Of a stretch of DNA of 51,777 nt, positions 34,653-43,596 are shown piece by piece (position 1 is the first letter of the stretch; the number at the start of each line of letters is the position of its first letter). The notes under the pieces were generated by a model. It saw only the letters and a list, made by a program, of their open reading frames with translations. It had not been told where the DNA came from and did not search any database. A program made the position numbers and the translations under genes. The stretch covers positions 1-51,777 of the forward strand of contig CAMDZB010000006.1 of the NCBI GenBank assembly GCA_945910645.1, given 5' to 3'. This DNA comes from an uncultured Spirochaetaceae bacterium (GTDB lineage Bacteria > Spirochaetota > Spirochaetia > Sphaerochaetales > Sphaerochaetaceae).

Positions 34653-35273
34653 ATGAAAAAGATTTTACTAACCAGCCTTGTTTTGATTCTTATATCATTT
34701 ACAGCATTTGCAGAAATCACCTTACCACATACGGGGATTGTGCTTAATGAAGTCCCGTCAAACGGAAGGTGGCTTGATAATAACCTCACAGAGACGTTAA
34801 GAAAGAACATCCCATCATTTATTGTAAAAATTGAGGATGAGGTGCTTCTAAACTCATATCGCTATCCTGAACCGCCTGAGTTCGACGACGACGGTTTTTT
34901 CTTTGTGCTCAGCGAATTTTCCGGAATGAAGTTCGTATTTAGTTGGAGCGCCGTGAGAGTGATGGCATTTAAGAATACACGCAATGAGGTTGAGAATGCA
35001 TATAAGAGTCGTATTGCCGAGATGGGAGGAAGTGACCTTAAGATCACCAAAAAGGACTACAACTCAAAGACAGGACAGTACTTCTATGAATACACATGGA
35101 AGGATAAAGACGGAAACAGAGTAAACGGACGCTCATACGGCGGATACGACAACAGGGAGACTTTAATCACGCTAACTGTGGAATATAGAAGAGAGAAGGG
35201 TAAAGTAAAGGCTGAAAAGGTGCTAAAAGAGTTTAAGGAAAAGCTAAACATCGAGTATCCAATCAACATATGA
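34653..35273 (+). CDS. exported protein of unknown function, paralogue 2
   Basis: The 206-residue paralogue of the preceding gene has a signal peptide (cleavage probably after AFA near residue 19), then ITLPHTGIVLNEVPSNGRW, the mid-domain FSGMKFVFSWSAVRVMAF, and a lysine-rich C-terminus. Length and domain order match its neighbour throughout, but identity is moderate, so the duplication is not recent. It overlaps the pseudouridine synthase start by 4 nt (ATGA). Function unknown; periplasmic location is inferred. Confidence 0.8.
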   Translation: MKKILLTSLVLILISFTAFAEITLPHTGIVLNEVPSNGRWLDNNLTETLRKNIPSFIVKIEDEVLLNSYRYPEPPEFDDDGFFFVLSEFSGMKFVFSWSAVRVMAFKNTRNEVENAYKSRIAEMGGSDLKITKKDYNSKTGQYFYEYTWKDKDGNRVNGRSYGGYDNRETLITLTVEYRREKGKVKAEKVLKEFKEKLNIEYPINI

Positions 35274-35929
35274 TTAAGCTCTTTGAGAACGACGATCTTT
35301 ACGCACTCTATAAAGAGAAGGCGCGTCATACGCTTTCTGATAAAGACAGCAGCAAGGATGACACACTATGCCTCTATCGCCTTGATGAATGTACATCAGG
35401 AATCCTAGTATACGCCAAGAATGAGGATGCATTTAACGCTCTTAAGGAGCTACAGGCTGATGATAAGATTCTAAAAACATACGTTGCAGAGTGTAAGGAG
35501 AATACCGCTTCTGAACTCATCAATCCTGAGCTACGTGAGCGCTTTTTGCGTAGAAAAAATACGCTTTTGCAATCGCCATTTGAGGTCAAAACGTATTTTC
35601 GTCCATTCGGCGAGGGAAGAAAGGCTGTAAGGTGCGTATTTGAAAACGAATTGGAGAAGTACAAGCATAAGGATGTTACAAAGAGATCGTACTTATCTAA
35701 AATAGTTGATTATAACAACGGTGTATTTAGAGTTGAGATTACCAAGGGCTTTAGACACCAGATTCGCGCCCATTTAGCAACGCTCGGGTTCCCAATCGTT
35801 AACGACACCATGTATGGCTACAACAACACTCAAGGCGTAAGGAGCCCATCCATCGCCCTTGAATGCGTTAAGGTTAGGATAGGCGACTTAACTATTTCTA
35901 TGATTGAAAATAACGAATATTTAAAATAA
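35270..35929 (+). CDS. RluA-family pseudouridine synthase
   Basis: The 219-residue protein has the catalytic motif RLDECTSGIL (catalytic D39), and GFRHQIRAHLATLGFPIVND ... YG typical of RluA enzymes. It isomerises uridine in rRNA or tRNA. The S4 RNA-binding domain is absent and the catalytic domain is short. The target site cannot be deduced. Confidence 0.9.
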   Translation: MIKLFENDDLYALYKEKARHTLSDKDSSKDDTLCLYRLDECTSGILVYAKNEDAFNALKELQADDKILKTYVAECKENTASELINPELRERFLRRKNTLLQSPFEVKTYFRPFGEGRKAVRCVFENELEKYKHKDVTKRSYLSKIVDYNNGVFRVEITKGFRHQIRAHLATLGFPIVNDTMYGYNNTQGVRSPSIALECVKVRIGDLTISMIENNEYLK

Positions 35930-35932
35930 ACT
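35904..35932 (+). promoter_or_regulatory. promoter of the DegT-like gene (leaderless)
   Basis: TTGAAA (35904-35909), 17-nt spacer, TAAACT (35927-35932), 6 nt before ATG 35939. It lies over the end of the pseudouridine synthase gene. Confidence 0.5.
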
Positions 35933-35938
35933 TTAACT

Positions 35939-36952
35939 ATGGCAAAGGACAAGAAAATTACCACTGTAAATCTATTCAAACCCACTCTACGCCGCCAGGA
36001 TATGCAATCGGTGCTGGAGACCATGGCAGATGAAGCCATAGGGCCAGGAGTGAGAAAGACTGAATTTGAATATGCAATGAAGGAGCTTACAGGGTTCGAC
36101 CACGCATACGCTCTTCGCTCACTTGGAACATCATTACAGGTAATTTTCGACGAGCTAGACCTTGAGGAAGGCGCACGAATTCTCATATCACCACTTGCGC
36201 CGTCAATCTACAAGCGCATTGCCGATCTATTTGGATACACGCTAGTTTTTGCAGATACAGATCCATCAACAGGACTACTAAAGTACAACAAAAACGCAGA
36301 GAGTGTTGATGCGATCATACACTACCTTACCACACCTGCGCTACCTGATGAGGAATATAGAAAGTTCCAGGGGAAAACAGTTATTGACGTAAGCCCTGCG
36401 CTAGGCCTTAAAAACGTAAATGGATTTTGTAAGTACGCTGTCTGTTCACTTGAGGATGACGATGTAATTTCATCAGGAGGAGGCGCGGTTATCCTTTCAA
36501 ACGATCCTCTTGAGAATAAAATTTACAAAGAGGACAGCATGCCAGACTTAAATGCAGCGCTTGGTTTTGTTCAGTATAAGTTCTTTGCATCAAACTCACA
36601 AAAGAGGCGTGAAATCGTTCAGGTGTATCAGAATGCATTCATGAGAAGTGGATCTAAGAACAAGCTATTTGGACTTCCAGATGCCGATCTTCCTCAGGAG
36701 GAGTACAACGCATTTAGGTTTGCAATCACGCTCTCATCAAAGGTTGAGGATGCAATGAAGTATGCCACAAAGAGTAAGGTTGAGATAAAACGCCTATTTG
36801 AGGACTCGCTTGTATCCACACTTGGTCTACGCGATGATGAACTCACAAACAGCGTCTATACTGCCGCTCGTACTGTGTACTTTCCGCTCTACTACTTCCT
36901 TAAGTCGAATGAGATTGAAGAAGTATCCAAGATGATCGCACACCTTCTATAG
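35939..36952 (+). CDS. DegT/DnrJ-like PLP-fold protein lacking the catalytic lysine
   Basis: The 337-residue protein aligns by eye with DegT/DnrJ/EryC1 aminotransferases: the PLP-ring aspartate in VIDVSPALG (D150; family EDxAQALG) and the segment SLEDDDVISSGGGAVILSND (from S170), which corresponds to family SFHxxKxxxxGxGGAVVTND. The position of the PLP-binding lysine is D175 and its neighbours are acidic. It therefore cannot form the internal aldimine at the usual place and may be a binding or regulatory protein, as known for some degenerate family members. It sits between the pseudouridine synthase and nadK genes, away from sugar-biosynthesis genes. Confidence 0.65.
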   Translation: MAKDKKITTVNLFKPTLRRQDMQSVLETMADEAIGPGVRKTEFEYAMKELTGFDHAYALRSLGTSLQVIFDELDLEEGARILISPLAPSIYKRIADLFGYTLVFADTDPSTGLLKYNKNAESVDAIIHYLTTPALPDEEYRKFQGKTVIDVSPALGLKNVNGFCKYAVCSLEDDDVISSGGGAVILSNDPLENKIYKEDSMPDLNAALGFVQYKFFASNSQKRREIVQVYQNAFMRSGSKNKLFGLPDADLPQEEYNAFRFAITLSSKVEDAMKYATKSKVEIKRLFEDSLVSTLGLRDDELTNSVYTAARTVYFPLYYFLKSNEIEEVSKMIAHLL

Positions 36953-36959
36953 GGGATGC

Positions 36960-37820
36960 ATGGGAATGAAAAAGGCAATAATCATAGCAAATGCAAATAA
37001 AAGAGTTGGACATTCCTTAGCAAAAGAAGTTAAAGCGTTTTTAGAGAAGTCACTGTATACAGCAGACGTTATTCTCACATCGTCTGAGGAGTTTAGCACT
37101 CCAAACATCAACTACAGCCCAGACATAGTAATTTCAATTGGTGGAGACGGAACAATGCTATCTGTTGTTTATAAGTTCCACGCTGTTGATGTTCCAATCT
37201 TTGCGATTAACGCAGGTGACCTTGGGTTTATCACTCCGTTTAGTTTAACAGACTGGAAGAGTGGACTTAGGGACTTTGTGGAAGGCAGAGCTATCATCAA
37301 AAATAAGATACTCCTTGATGCAACCATCATCGATAAGAGTGGGAACGAGAAGTCAAACGGCGTTGCGCTTAATGAAATTTCAGTTCAGCGCTCTGAAACA
37401 AACCATCTCTTACGCCTCGATGCATACCTTGGATCAGAGTGCTTTGCAAACGGACTCCCTGCAGATGGAGCCATCATTGCAACTCCAACGGGTAGCACGG
37501 CATACTCGATGTCGGCGGGTGGATCAGTGCTTGAGGATGATGCGGATGTGTTTATATTCACACCAAACTCACCGTTCATGGCGATAGACAGGGGCATAGT
37601 TTTCTCAGGAAAGAGCGTTGTGACAATCAGAGTGTGCAAGGAGCAGAAGGCGTCACGCGCATCGGTGAACGCAGATGGAGCACATATTGGAGATCTTGAG
37701 AAATCAGACCGCCTTGTGGTTAAAAAGTCAAAGTACTGCTGCTCTGTTGTTATGAACCCTAATCTTTCAGACATAGCCCGTATCGGCGAAAAGCTGATGT
37801 GGAAGAGGCTTGGAGAGTAG
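36960..37820 (+). CDS. nadK: NAD kinase
   Basis: The 286-residue protein has GGDGTML (61-67, catalytic D63), NAGDLGFITPF, and TPTGSTAYSMSAGG, all diagnostic of NAD kinases. It phosphorylates NAD to NADP. A GGGGA Shine-Dalgarno precedes two in-frame ATGs (36960 and 36966); the second has better spacing. recN starts 2 nt after its stop. Confidence 0.95.
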   Translation: MGMKKAIIIANANKRVGHSLAKEVKAFLEKSLYTADVILTSSEEFSTPNINYSPDIVISIGGDGTMLSVVYKFHAVDVPIFAINAGDLGFITPFSLTDWKSGLRDFVEGRAIIKNKILLDATIIDKSGNEKSNGVALNEISVQRSETNHLLRLDAYLGSECFANGLPADGAIIATPTGSTAYSMSAGGSVLEDDADVFIFTPNSPFMAIDRGIVFSGKSVVTIRVCKEQKASRASVNADGAHIGDLEKSDRLVVKKSKYCCSVVMNPNLSDIARIGEKLMWKRLGE

Positions 37821-37822
37821 GG

Positions 37823-39472
37823 ATGTTGCTCTCTCTAAACGTTAAGGATTATCGTCTCATCGAAAATGTAAGCATTGATTTTAGCCCTCGTTTTAATACG
37901 ATCACAGGTGAAACTGGAAGCGGAAAATCCATGCTTCTTTCATCGCTCATGTGTCTTTCTGATATCAAGAGTGATCCAACATCTGTGCGTCAGGGGTCAG
38001 AGAAGGCGATAATCAGTGCAACTTTTGATGCTCATAACCTTCAAAATGACGTTAAAGAGGCTCTTGAAAACGCTGGTGTTGAACTTGAAGACGACACTCT
38101 TATTGCAACAAAGATTATCAGAAGGGACAGCCGAACAACCGCATCAATTAACGGCGTTTCTGTACCTCTTAAGCTTTTAAGAGATGTGGTGCTCTCGCTT
38201 GTTAATTTTTCGTCACAGCGTGAACAGAACACGCTTCTTAAGGAGAGCACTGGTGTTGAACTCTTAGACAGTTTTGCATCTCTTTCCACTCTTTCAGATG
38301 AGGTGAAAAGGGATGCAAACACGCTTAAAAAGCTACAGCGTGAAATTGATAAGGTAAACGAGGAAAGGCGTAAAACATCAGAGGAAAAGGACTACCTTGA
38401 ACTTGTAAAAAACGAGATTGAAAAGGCTAAGGTGAAGCCTGGTGAAGATGATGAGATAAAAGCATCCCTTAAGAGGGCAAAGCAGTCGTTCCTATACACA
38501 ACTACGCTCAATGAAGCATTAGACAATTTGTACAAAAAAGAGATCAACGCATCCTCACTTTTAAGCGACGCGCTAAAGTCGATTACACATCTTCAATCAA
38601 AGACGGATGACGATTTTTCGCCCCTTCTTACGTTCCTAGAGAGCGCAGAAATCACCATAAAAGACGCAGTTGAGGATATAAAATCACGCCTTAACACCAT
38701 TGCACTTGATGAGGATGAGATAGACGCCCTTAACGATAGGGATGCCCTTCTTAACCGCCTTAAACACAAGTACGGAGGCACAATTGAGAGCGTACTTGAA
38801 CGCTACGATGATGTTAAGAGCCGCCTTGATGGACTTACAACAAGCGATGATCAGATAGAGCGTCTCGAAAAGGAGTACAAAAGTTTATACAAAAGGTACG
38901 CGGATAAGAAACGTACCCTTTATAATAAGCGTAAAGAGAGCGCGGTTCTACTCAGCAAGAACACAGAGGACATCCTTCATACGCTTGAGATGCCAAATGC
39001 ATCATTCTCGATTAGTGTTGAGGAAGGTGGTGACTTTGATGGCGATAAAGTGACTCTGCTCTTCTCTGCAAACAAGGGGGAGGCCATGCAGAGTGCAAGT
39101 AAGGTATCATCAGGTGGTGAGCTTTCACGCCTGTTCCTTTCGTTACTCTCATCATCGCCAAACATGCTTAAGGGTAATACAATCGTGTTCGACGAGATAG
39201 ACTCAGGCCTTGGAGGAAAAACAGCCCTACGCGTTCGTGACTACCTTTTGGGACTTTCTGAAAAGCTTGAGGTGATTGCAATCACCCACGAGGCGACAAT
39301 TGCATCATCATCAAACTCTCATATACTAATGAACAAGTCTGTTAAAGGCGAGCGCTCAGTGATAGACGCCAGTGTGATTGACGGCATCGAAAGGGAAAGA
39401 GAAATTGCCCGTTTGCTCTCTGGCGATGTCAATCAGGAAGCGCTTGAACTCTCCAAAAAATTATTATCGTAA
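37823..39472 (+). CDS. recN: DNA repair protein RecN
   Basis: From ATG 37823 the 549-residue SMC-like ATPase begins MLLSLNVKDYRLIENVSIDF. It has Walker A GETGSGKS, the RecN-specific SSQREQNTLL, a long central coiled coil (about 150-390), the signature SSGGELSRLFLSLL and Walker B FDEIDSGLGGKTA. It acts in double-strand break repair. The longer frame starting inside nadK is disfavoured by the GGAG site just upstream of 37823. Confidence 0.94.
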   Translation: MLLSLNVKDYRLIENVSIDFSPRFNTITGETGSGKSMLLSSLMCLSDIKSDPTSVRQGSEKAIISATFDAHNLQNDVKEALENAGVELEDDTLIATKIIRRDSRTTASINGVSVPLKLLRDVVLSLVNFSSQREQNTLLKESTGVELLDSFASLSTLSDEVKRDANTLKKLQREIDKVNEERRKTSEEKDYLELVKNEIEKAKVKPGEDDEIKASLKRAKQSFLYTTTLNEALDNLYKKEINASSLLSDALKSITHLQSKTDDDFSPLLTFLESAEITIKDAVEDIKSRLNTIALDEDEIDALNDRDALLNRLKHKYGGTIESVLERYDDVKSRLDGLTTSDDQIERLEKEYKSLYKRYADKKRTLYNKRKESAVLLSKNTEDILHTLEMPNASFSISVEEGGDFDGDKVTLLFSANKGEAMQSASKVSSGGELSRLFLSLLSSSPNMLKGNTIVFDEIDSGLGGKTALRVRDYLLGLSEKLEVIAITHEATIASSSNSHILMNKSVKGERSVIDASVIDGIEREREIARLLSGDVNQEALELSKKLLS

Positions 39473-39489
39473 TGTTTCTTTAAATATGT

Positions 39490-39495
39490 TATAAT
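39490..39495 (+). promoter_or_regulatory. -10 box of the PnrA-like lipoprotein gene
   Basis: TATAAT at 39490-39495 with no clear -35. It would give a leader of about 32 nt containing the GGAGG Shine-Dalgarno before ATG 39534. Confidence 0.4.
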
Positions 39496-39533
39496 ATTTA
39501 TTGAAAACCATCTTAATGGAGGATTTTTTTAAC

Positions 39534-40694
39534 ATGAAAAAGTTTTTATCAGCATTACTTGTTGCATGTCTTGTGTTATCACTTGTGGTATCATGCTCAA
39601 AGGGTAACAAAGACGAAGGTAAGGTTTTGCGAGTTGCGATAGTAACATCACCATCAGGAACAGACGATGGTAACTTCAACTACGATGTACACGAGGGTGT
39701 ACGTATGTTCGAGAAGGTATGCAAGGACTATGGTTATACAGCTGTTGAACACAGAAACATCAACGAAAAGAACATGGACTGGGAAACAGGTCTAAAGCCA
39801 GCAATCGAGAACATCGTTACAGAGTATGATGTGATTGTACTTTCAGGCTTCCAGTTTGGTAACGAAGGCCTTAAGACAATCGCTGATGCAAACCCTGATG
39901 TTATGTTTATGCTTGTAGACTCATTTGTTACAGATGCAAACTTCAATACACTTGTTGTTCCAAACGTATACGCAGTACAGTTTGCAGAGCAGGAAGGTGG
40001 ATTCATGGCTGGTATGGCTGCAGCGCTTACAACAAAGACAAATAGAGTTGCTGTTGTTAACGGTATCGCATATCCATCAAATGTTAACTACGAGTACGGC
40101 TTCTATTCGGGCGTTAACTATGTTAACAAAGACAAGGGCAAGAACGTAGAATGTATAGAAGTTCCATCAAGAAGAGATGCAACATTCGGTGGTAACTACC
40201 TTGGTACATTCACAGACGCAACAGTTGGTAAGACAGTCGGCGATGAGCTCATCCGCTTAGGCGTTGATGTAGTGTTCCCAGCAGCAGGCGGCGCAGGTAA
40301 CGGCGTGTTTGCAGCAGCAAAAGAGAAGGATAACGTTTATGTAATCGGCTGTGATGCAGATGAGTGGGACAGCGGTTATAAGAGTGGATCAACAGGTGCT
40401 AACGTTGTGCTTACAAGTGCTCTTAAAGTCCTACACAAGGCTGTTATGGATGCTCTCATTGACTACTCAAAGGGTCAGTTCAAGGGCGGCGAGAACCTCA
40501 TTCTAGACTCAAAGGGTGACTATACAGGCTTTATCACAGGCGAGCACTGCCAGCTTTCAAACGACGATGTTGCTTATATGAACAGCGTATATGCTAAGAT
40601 CAAGAAAGGTGAAATCGTACCTGCAGGTCAGTTCACATCATCAACATATGCAGATTTTGCAGCAAATCCATCAAAGGTAACACCAAGAAGATAA
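39534..40694 (+). CDS. BMP-family nucleoside-binding lipoprotein (PnrA/TmpC-like)
   Basis: The 386-residue lipoprotein (lipobox VVSC, C21) has the BMP/PnrA fold: FNYDVHEGVRMFEK, the SGFQFGN segment, AEQEGGFMAGMAAAL, and VFPAAGGAGNGVF. In Treponema pallidum the homologue TmpC/PnrA binds purine nucleosides. Here it probably feeds an ABC importer encoded elsewhere, since no permease is adjacent. Codon bias and the clear Shine-Dalgarno and terminator suggest an abundant single-gene transcript. Confidence 0.92.
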   Translation: MKKFLSALLVACLVLSLVVSCSKGNKDEGKVLRVAIVTSPSGTDDGNFNYDVHEGVRMFEKVCKDYGYTAVEHRNINEKNMDWETGLKPAIENIVTEYDVIVLSGFQFGNEGLKTIADANPDVMFMLVDSFVTDANFNTLVVPNVYAVQFAEQEGGFMAGMAAALTTKTNRVAVVNGIAYPSNVNYEYGFYSGVNYVNKDKGKNVECIEVPSRRDATFGGNYLGTFTDATVGKTVGDELIRLGVDVVFPAAGGAGNGVFAAAKEKDNVYVIGCDADEWDSGYKSGSTGANVVLTSALKVLHKAVMDALIDYSKGQFKGGENLILDSKGDYTGFITGEHCQLSNDDVAYMNSVYAKIKKGEIVPAGQFTSSTYADFAANPSKVTPRR

Positions 40695-40715
40695 TTCTTA
40701 AAGTTACGTGATTAT

Positions 40716-40762
40716 AACCCCGGTTTTGGAACGATTTATTCGTCTTCAATCTGGGGTTTTTT
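40716..40762 (+). terminator. terminator after the PnrA-like gene
   Basis: Stem AACCCCGG (40716-40723) / CTGGGGTT (40751-40758) with an inner AACGA/TCGT pairing, followed by a T run to 40762. Confidence 0.85.
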
Positions 40763-40792
40763 AATGCAATATTAAAATTGTTAAATTTATGC

Positions 40793-40798
40793 TATAAT
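40793..40798 (+). promoter_or_regulatory. -10 box of the alpha/beta hydrolase gene (leaderless)
   Basis: TATAAT preceded by TG-like bases (ATGCTATAAT), 6 nt before ATG 40805. The -35 is weak, and there is no Shine-Dalgarno. Confidence 0.5.
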
Positions 40799-40804
40799 TA
40801 TAAA

Positions 40805-41734
40805 ATGGAAAAATTCATGACGATGTCAGACGGTCATAAGTCTCTATACAGGGTTTGGAACACCGTCAGCGATGATATTAACAGAAATATCAACCTCATA
40901 CTAGTACATGGAATGACAGAGCACTCAAGGCGCTACGATGAGTTTGCAAGATTCCTAAATTTAAACGGCATAAGCGTTTACGCTCTAGACCTCAGAGGGC
41001 ATGGTAAAACAGGCGAGGGTAGTGAGCGTGGTTGGTATGCAGAAAAAGACGGCTGGATGCGTACAGCGCTTGACGTAATCGAACTCACGCATGATGTTAA
41101 AATGTCGTATCCAACGTACAAAAATATAATATTCGGACACAGCATGGGCTCGTACCTTACACGTCAGATAATCTCGTCATTCCCAGATGAGTACTCGCTT
41201 GCAATCCTTTCAGGAACAGGCACGCCTAACTGGATAATCAAGGGCTTTGGCCCTATGGTGTCGTGGTTTGATCGTCTATTTAACGGAAAGAAGAACCCAT
41301 CAAAGTTTATGAATACGATGAGCTTTGCGTCATTCAACAAGCCTTTTAAGAGAGAAGATGGAACAGTCACTGGTTTTGAATGGCTTAATAGGGATGAAAC
41401 GGAAGTACAAAAATACATAGATGACCCAGACTGCGGATTCATCTGCACATCATCATTCTTCTACGACTTTATACGAGGAATGAGGTCAGCCACGTCTAAG
41501 AAGGCCGCATCAAGAGTCAATAAAGACATGCCGATTTTGTTTATCTCAGGCGATAAGGATCCTGTTGGCGACTTTGGAAAAGGAGTCAAGGCTGCTGAGG
41601 AGCTCTACAAGAACGCTGGAGTCAAGACCGTTGAGATGAAGTTCTACAAGGATGCACGCCACGAGCTTACCAACGAGTTATGCAGACAAGAGGTGTTTAA
41701 CGACGTGCTGTCGTTTATCATAGACCACACGTAA
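40805..41734 (+). CDS. alpha/beta hydrolase (monoacylglycerol-lipase-like)
   Basis: The 309-residue protein has the oxyanion segment LVHGMTEHSRRY, nucleophile elbow GHSMG (S113), the LDLRGHGKT turn, an acid in SGDKDPVG and the catalytic histidine in DARHELTNE. This pattern is that of lysophospholipase/monoacylglycerol lipases (serine aminopeptidase S33 domain). No signal peptide is seen, so it acts in the cytoplasm. It is followed 1 nt later by the YihY gene. Confidence 0.88.
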   Translation: MEKFMTMSDGHKSLYRVWNTVSDDINRNINLILVHGMTEHSRRYDEFARFLNLNGISVYALDLRGHGKTGEGSERGWYAEKDGWMRTALDVIELTHDVKMSYPTYKNIIFGHSMGSYLTRQIISSFPDEYSLAILSGTGTPNWIIKGFGPMVSWFDRLFNGKKNPSKFMNTMSFASFNKPFKREDGTVTGFEWLNRDETEVQKYIDDPDCGFICTSSFFYDFIRGMRSATSKKAASRVNKDMPILFISGDKDPVGDFGKGVKAAEELYKNAGVKTVEMKFYKDARHELTNELCRQEVFNDVLSFIIDHT

Positions 41735-41735
41735 A

Positions 41736-43001
41736 ATGTATAAATTTAAAAGGATACTGAGGAACATCTACTACTTCTTTCATAATCGCGTCACGCTGAA
41801 AAAGATGGTGAGCTTTACAAAAGAGGTGGTGCTTTCTGTGAATCACTACAACGTGTTTAAGACGTCCGCAAGCATGATCTACTACACGCTAGTGACAGCA
41901 GTGCCGTTCCTTGCACTCCTTGTGCCTATACTCAATATGCTCGGGTCAAGCGAGTCGTTCTACCTAGTACTCGAACGCTTCCTTGGCAACATCATAGGCG
42001 AGGAGTATGCTAACGCGCTTGCATCACACATTGTATTGTACACGTCCAATACGGCAACTCTAGGCGTGTTGAGTACGTTCGTATTCTTCTACTCATCGAT
42101 ACTTCTAATCAATAAGATTTACAAGGAAATTAACCATATCTATCAGACGCCAAAGACTAAGGATAAGGAAAATCTATTCAAGAGGTTCTTCTCATACGTT
42201 GTATTTTTGATCGTCTTCATCATCTTTGTTGCGGTGTTCCTGTTCTCGATTGGGCGAATAGTTAGGGTGATCGACAACGAGCTTACGTTAATTTCGCTCT
42301 CGTGGATTTCAACAGTCATCAACAGCCTCACCTTCAGGATAATTATAGTATTCCTTGTGCTATATGGCGCAATCTGTATGATACCAAAGGTGTACGTGAG
42401 CGGAAAAGATGCGCTCTACGGTGCAGTTTTCGCAGAGATTGGCATATTTCTTTTAAGTACGATTATGCAGCGTTTTGTTAATGTGCTTTTCAGAAAGTCA
42501 TCCGTTATTTATGGGTCAGTTGCATCGATCTTTGTGTTCCTATTCTGGCTCTACTGGGTGTGGAACATCTTCCTTATCGGCGTTACCATTTCATACGTTG
42601 CTCAGTATCGTCCTGACAGCAACAAGAGCGGGAATACATCCATTGCGGCAATTATCGAGAGAAGTATCAACATGATGAGCATCCTTGGCATATCGTTTAT
42701 GAACGCAACAGGAGGAGTAACACTGAGCACACTTGCGCGCGAGCTACATCTGCCGTCATACGAGGTGCTGAGCATGGCGGATAAACTTGTGGAAGGCGGG
42801 CTCATCTATCCGATTGGAAAGCTTAAGAACAGAATGTATGCCTTGGCGCTTCCGCCTGATAAGATCTCCGTATACTTTATGGTTAAGATTATTTTAGGAT
42901 CAAGTGAGGGTAACGACATTGGCGCTAAGGTTCTTGATTCTATCGACAGGAGCCTTGCTGACATCTCAAGCGTATCAACCCTTAAGGATATCATAGCTTA
43001 A
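41736..43001 (+). CDS. YihY/BrkB-family membrane protein
   Basis: The 421-residue protein has six predicted transmembrane helices with the family's opening (KTSASMIYYTLVTAVPFLALL) and GAVFAEIGIFLL. The C-terminus is a soluble winged-helix-like region (TLSTLARELHLPSYEVLSMADKL). The family was once called RNase BN in error; its true role is unknown. It has no Shine-Dalgarno and starts one base after the hydrolase stop, so coupling is likely. Confidence 0.88.
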   Translation: MYKFKRILRNIYYFFHNRVTLKKMVSFTKEVVLSVNHYNVFKTSASMIYYTLVTAVPFLALLVPILNMLGSSESFYLVLERFLGNIIGEEYANALASHIVLYTSNTATLGVLSTFVFFYSSILLINKIYKEINHIYQTPKTKDKENLFKRFFSYVVFLIVFIIFVAVFLFSIGRIVRVIDNELTLISLSWISTVINSLTFRIIIVFLVLYGAICMIPKVYVSGKDALYGAVFAEIGIFLLSTIMQRFVNVLFRKSSVIYGSVASIFVFLFWLYWVWNIFLIGVTISYVAQYRPDSNKSGNTSIAAIIERSINMMSILGISFMNATGGVTLSTLARELHLPSYEVLSMADKLVEGGLIYPIGKLKNRMYALALPPDKISVYFMVKIILGSSEGNDIGAKVLDSIDRSLADISSVSTLKDIIA

Positions 43002-43071
43002 AGGTATCTAAAAACATCCTGGTTTGTTTGATGTAAACAATTTATTGGTTTTGTTGATTTAATGATTGAGT

Positions 43072-43596
43072 TTAGCTGCCTGACATGCTGAATTCGCATC
43101 CGCAGTAGTGCTGTCTGTAGAGTCCAAGCTCCTTTGAAAGCTTACACGAGCGTTCAAATCCTGCGTTTTTCTTAAAGTCTATCTTTTCAAATCCATCGAG
43201 TTTTGAAAATTCGCCCCATACTCGTGCTGTGTTCTTAAAGCGCGATACGGTAAGCGTTGTGCAAAATGAGTCGAATCCGTGTTCCTTTGATGCCTTTTCT
43301 GTAAGCTCTGCGTTTAACAAAAAACATTTAAGGCATCTATCTCCACCTTCCTTACAGTCCTCAAGTCCGCTCACTCTATTTAAAAACTCGCTGTGCAGAG
43401 TAAAGCCGTCTATCACATCAACGCCGTAGTGCTTTGCAACAGTGTGAAGGTTCTCGCGCCTTAACTCCCTCTCATCATTAGGGGCAATGTTTGGATTGTC
43501 GAAAAACAGGGTAGGGCGGATGTCATTGTTAAGGAGTGTTTCTATCGATGATGTTGCGCAGGGTCCACAGCAGGTATGAAGGAGTATCTTACGCAT
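43072..43596 (-). CDS. queH: epoxyqueuosine reductase QueH
   Basis: The 174-residue protein has CCGPC (C9, C10, C13), the DRCLKCF motif and the C-terminal QHYCGCEFS, as in QueH (formerly DUF208). It makes the last step of queuosine synthesis in tRNA with Fe-S/Fe cofactors. It overlaps the tetR end by 8 nt and so is cotranscribed with it. Confidence 0.93.
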   Translation of the reverse strand: MRKILLHTCCGPCATSSIETLLNNDIRPTLFFDNPNIAPNDERELRRENLHTVAKHYGVDVIDGFTLHSEFLNRVSGLEDCKEGGDRCLKCFLLNAELTEKASKEHGFDSFCTTLTVSRFKNTARVWGEFSKLDGFEKIDFKKNAGFERSCKLSKELGLYRQHYCGCEFSMSGS

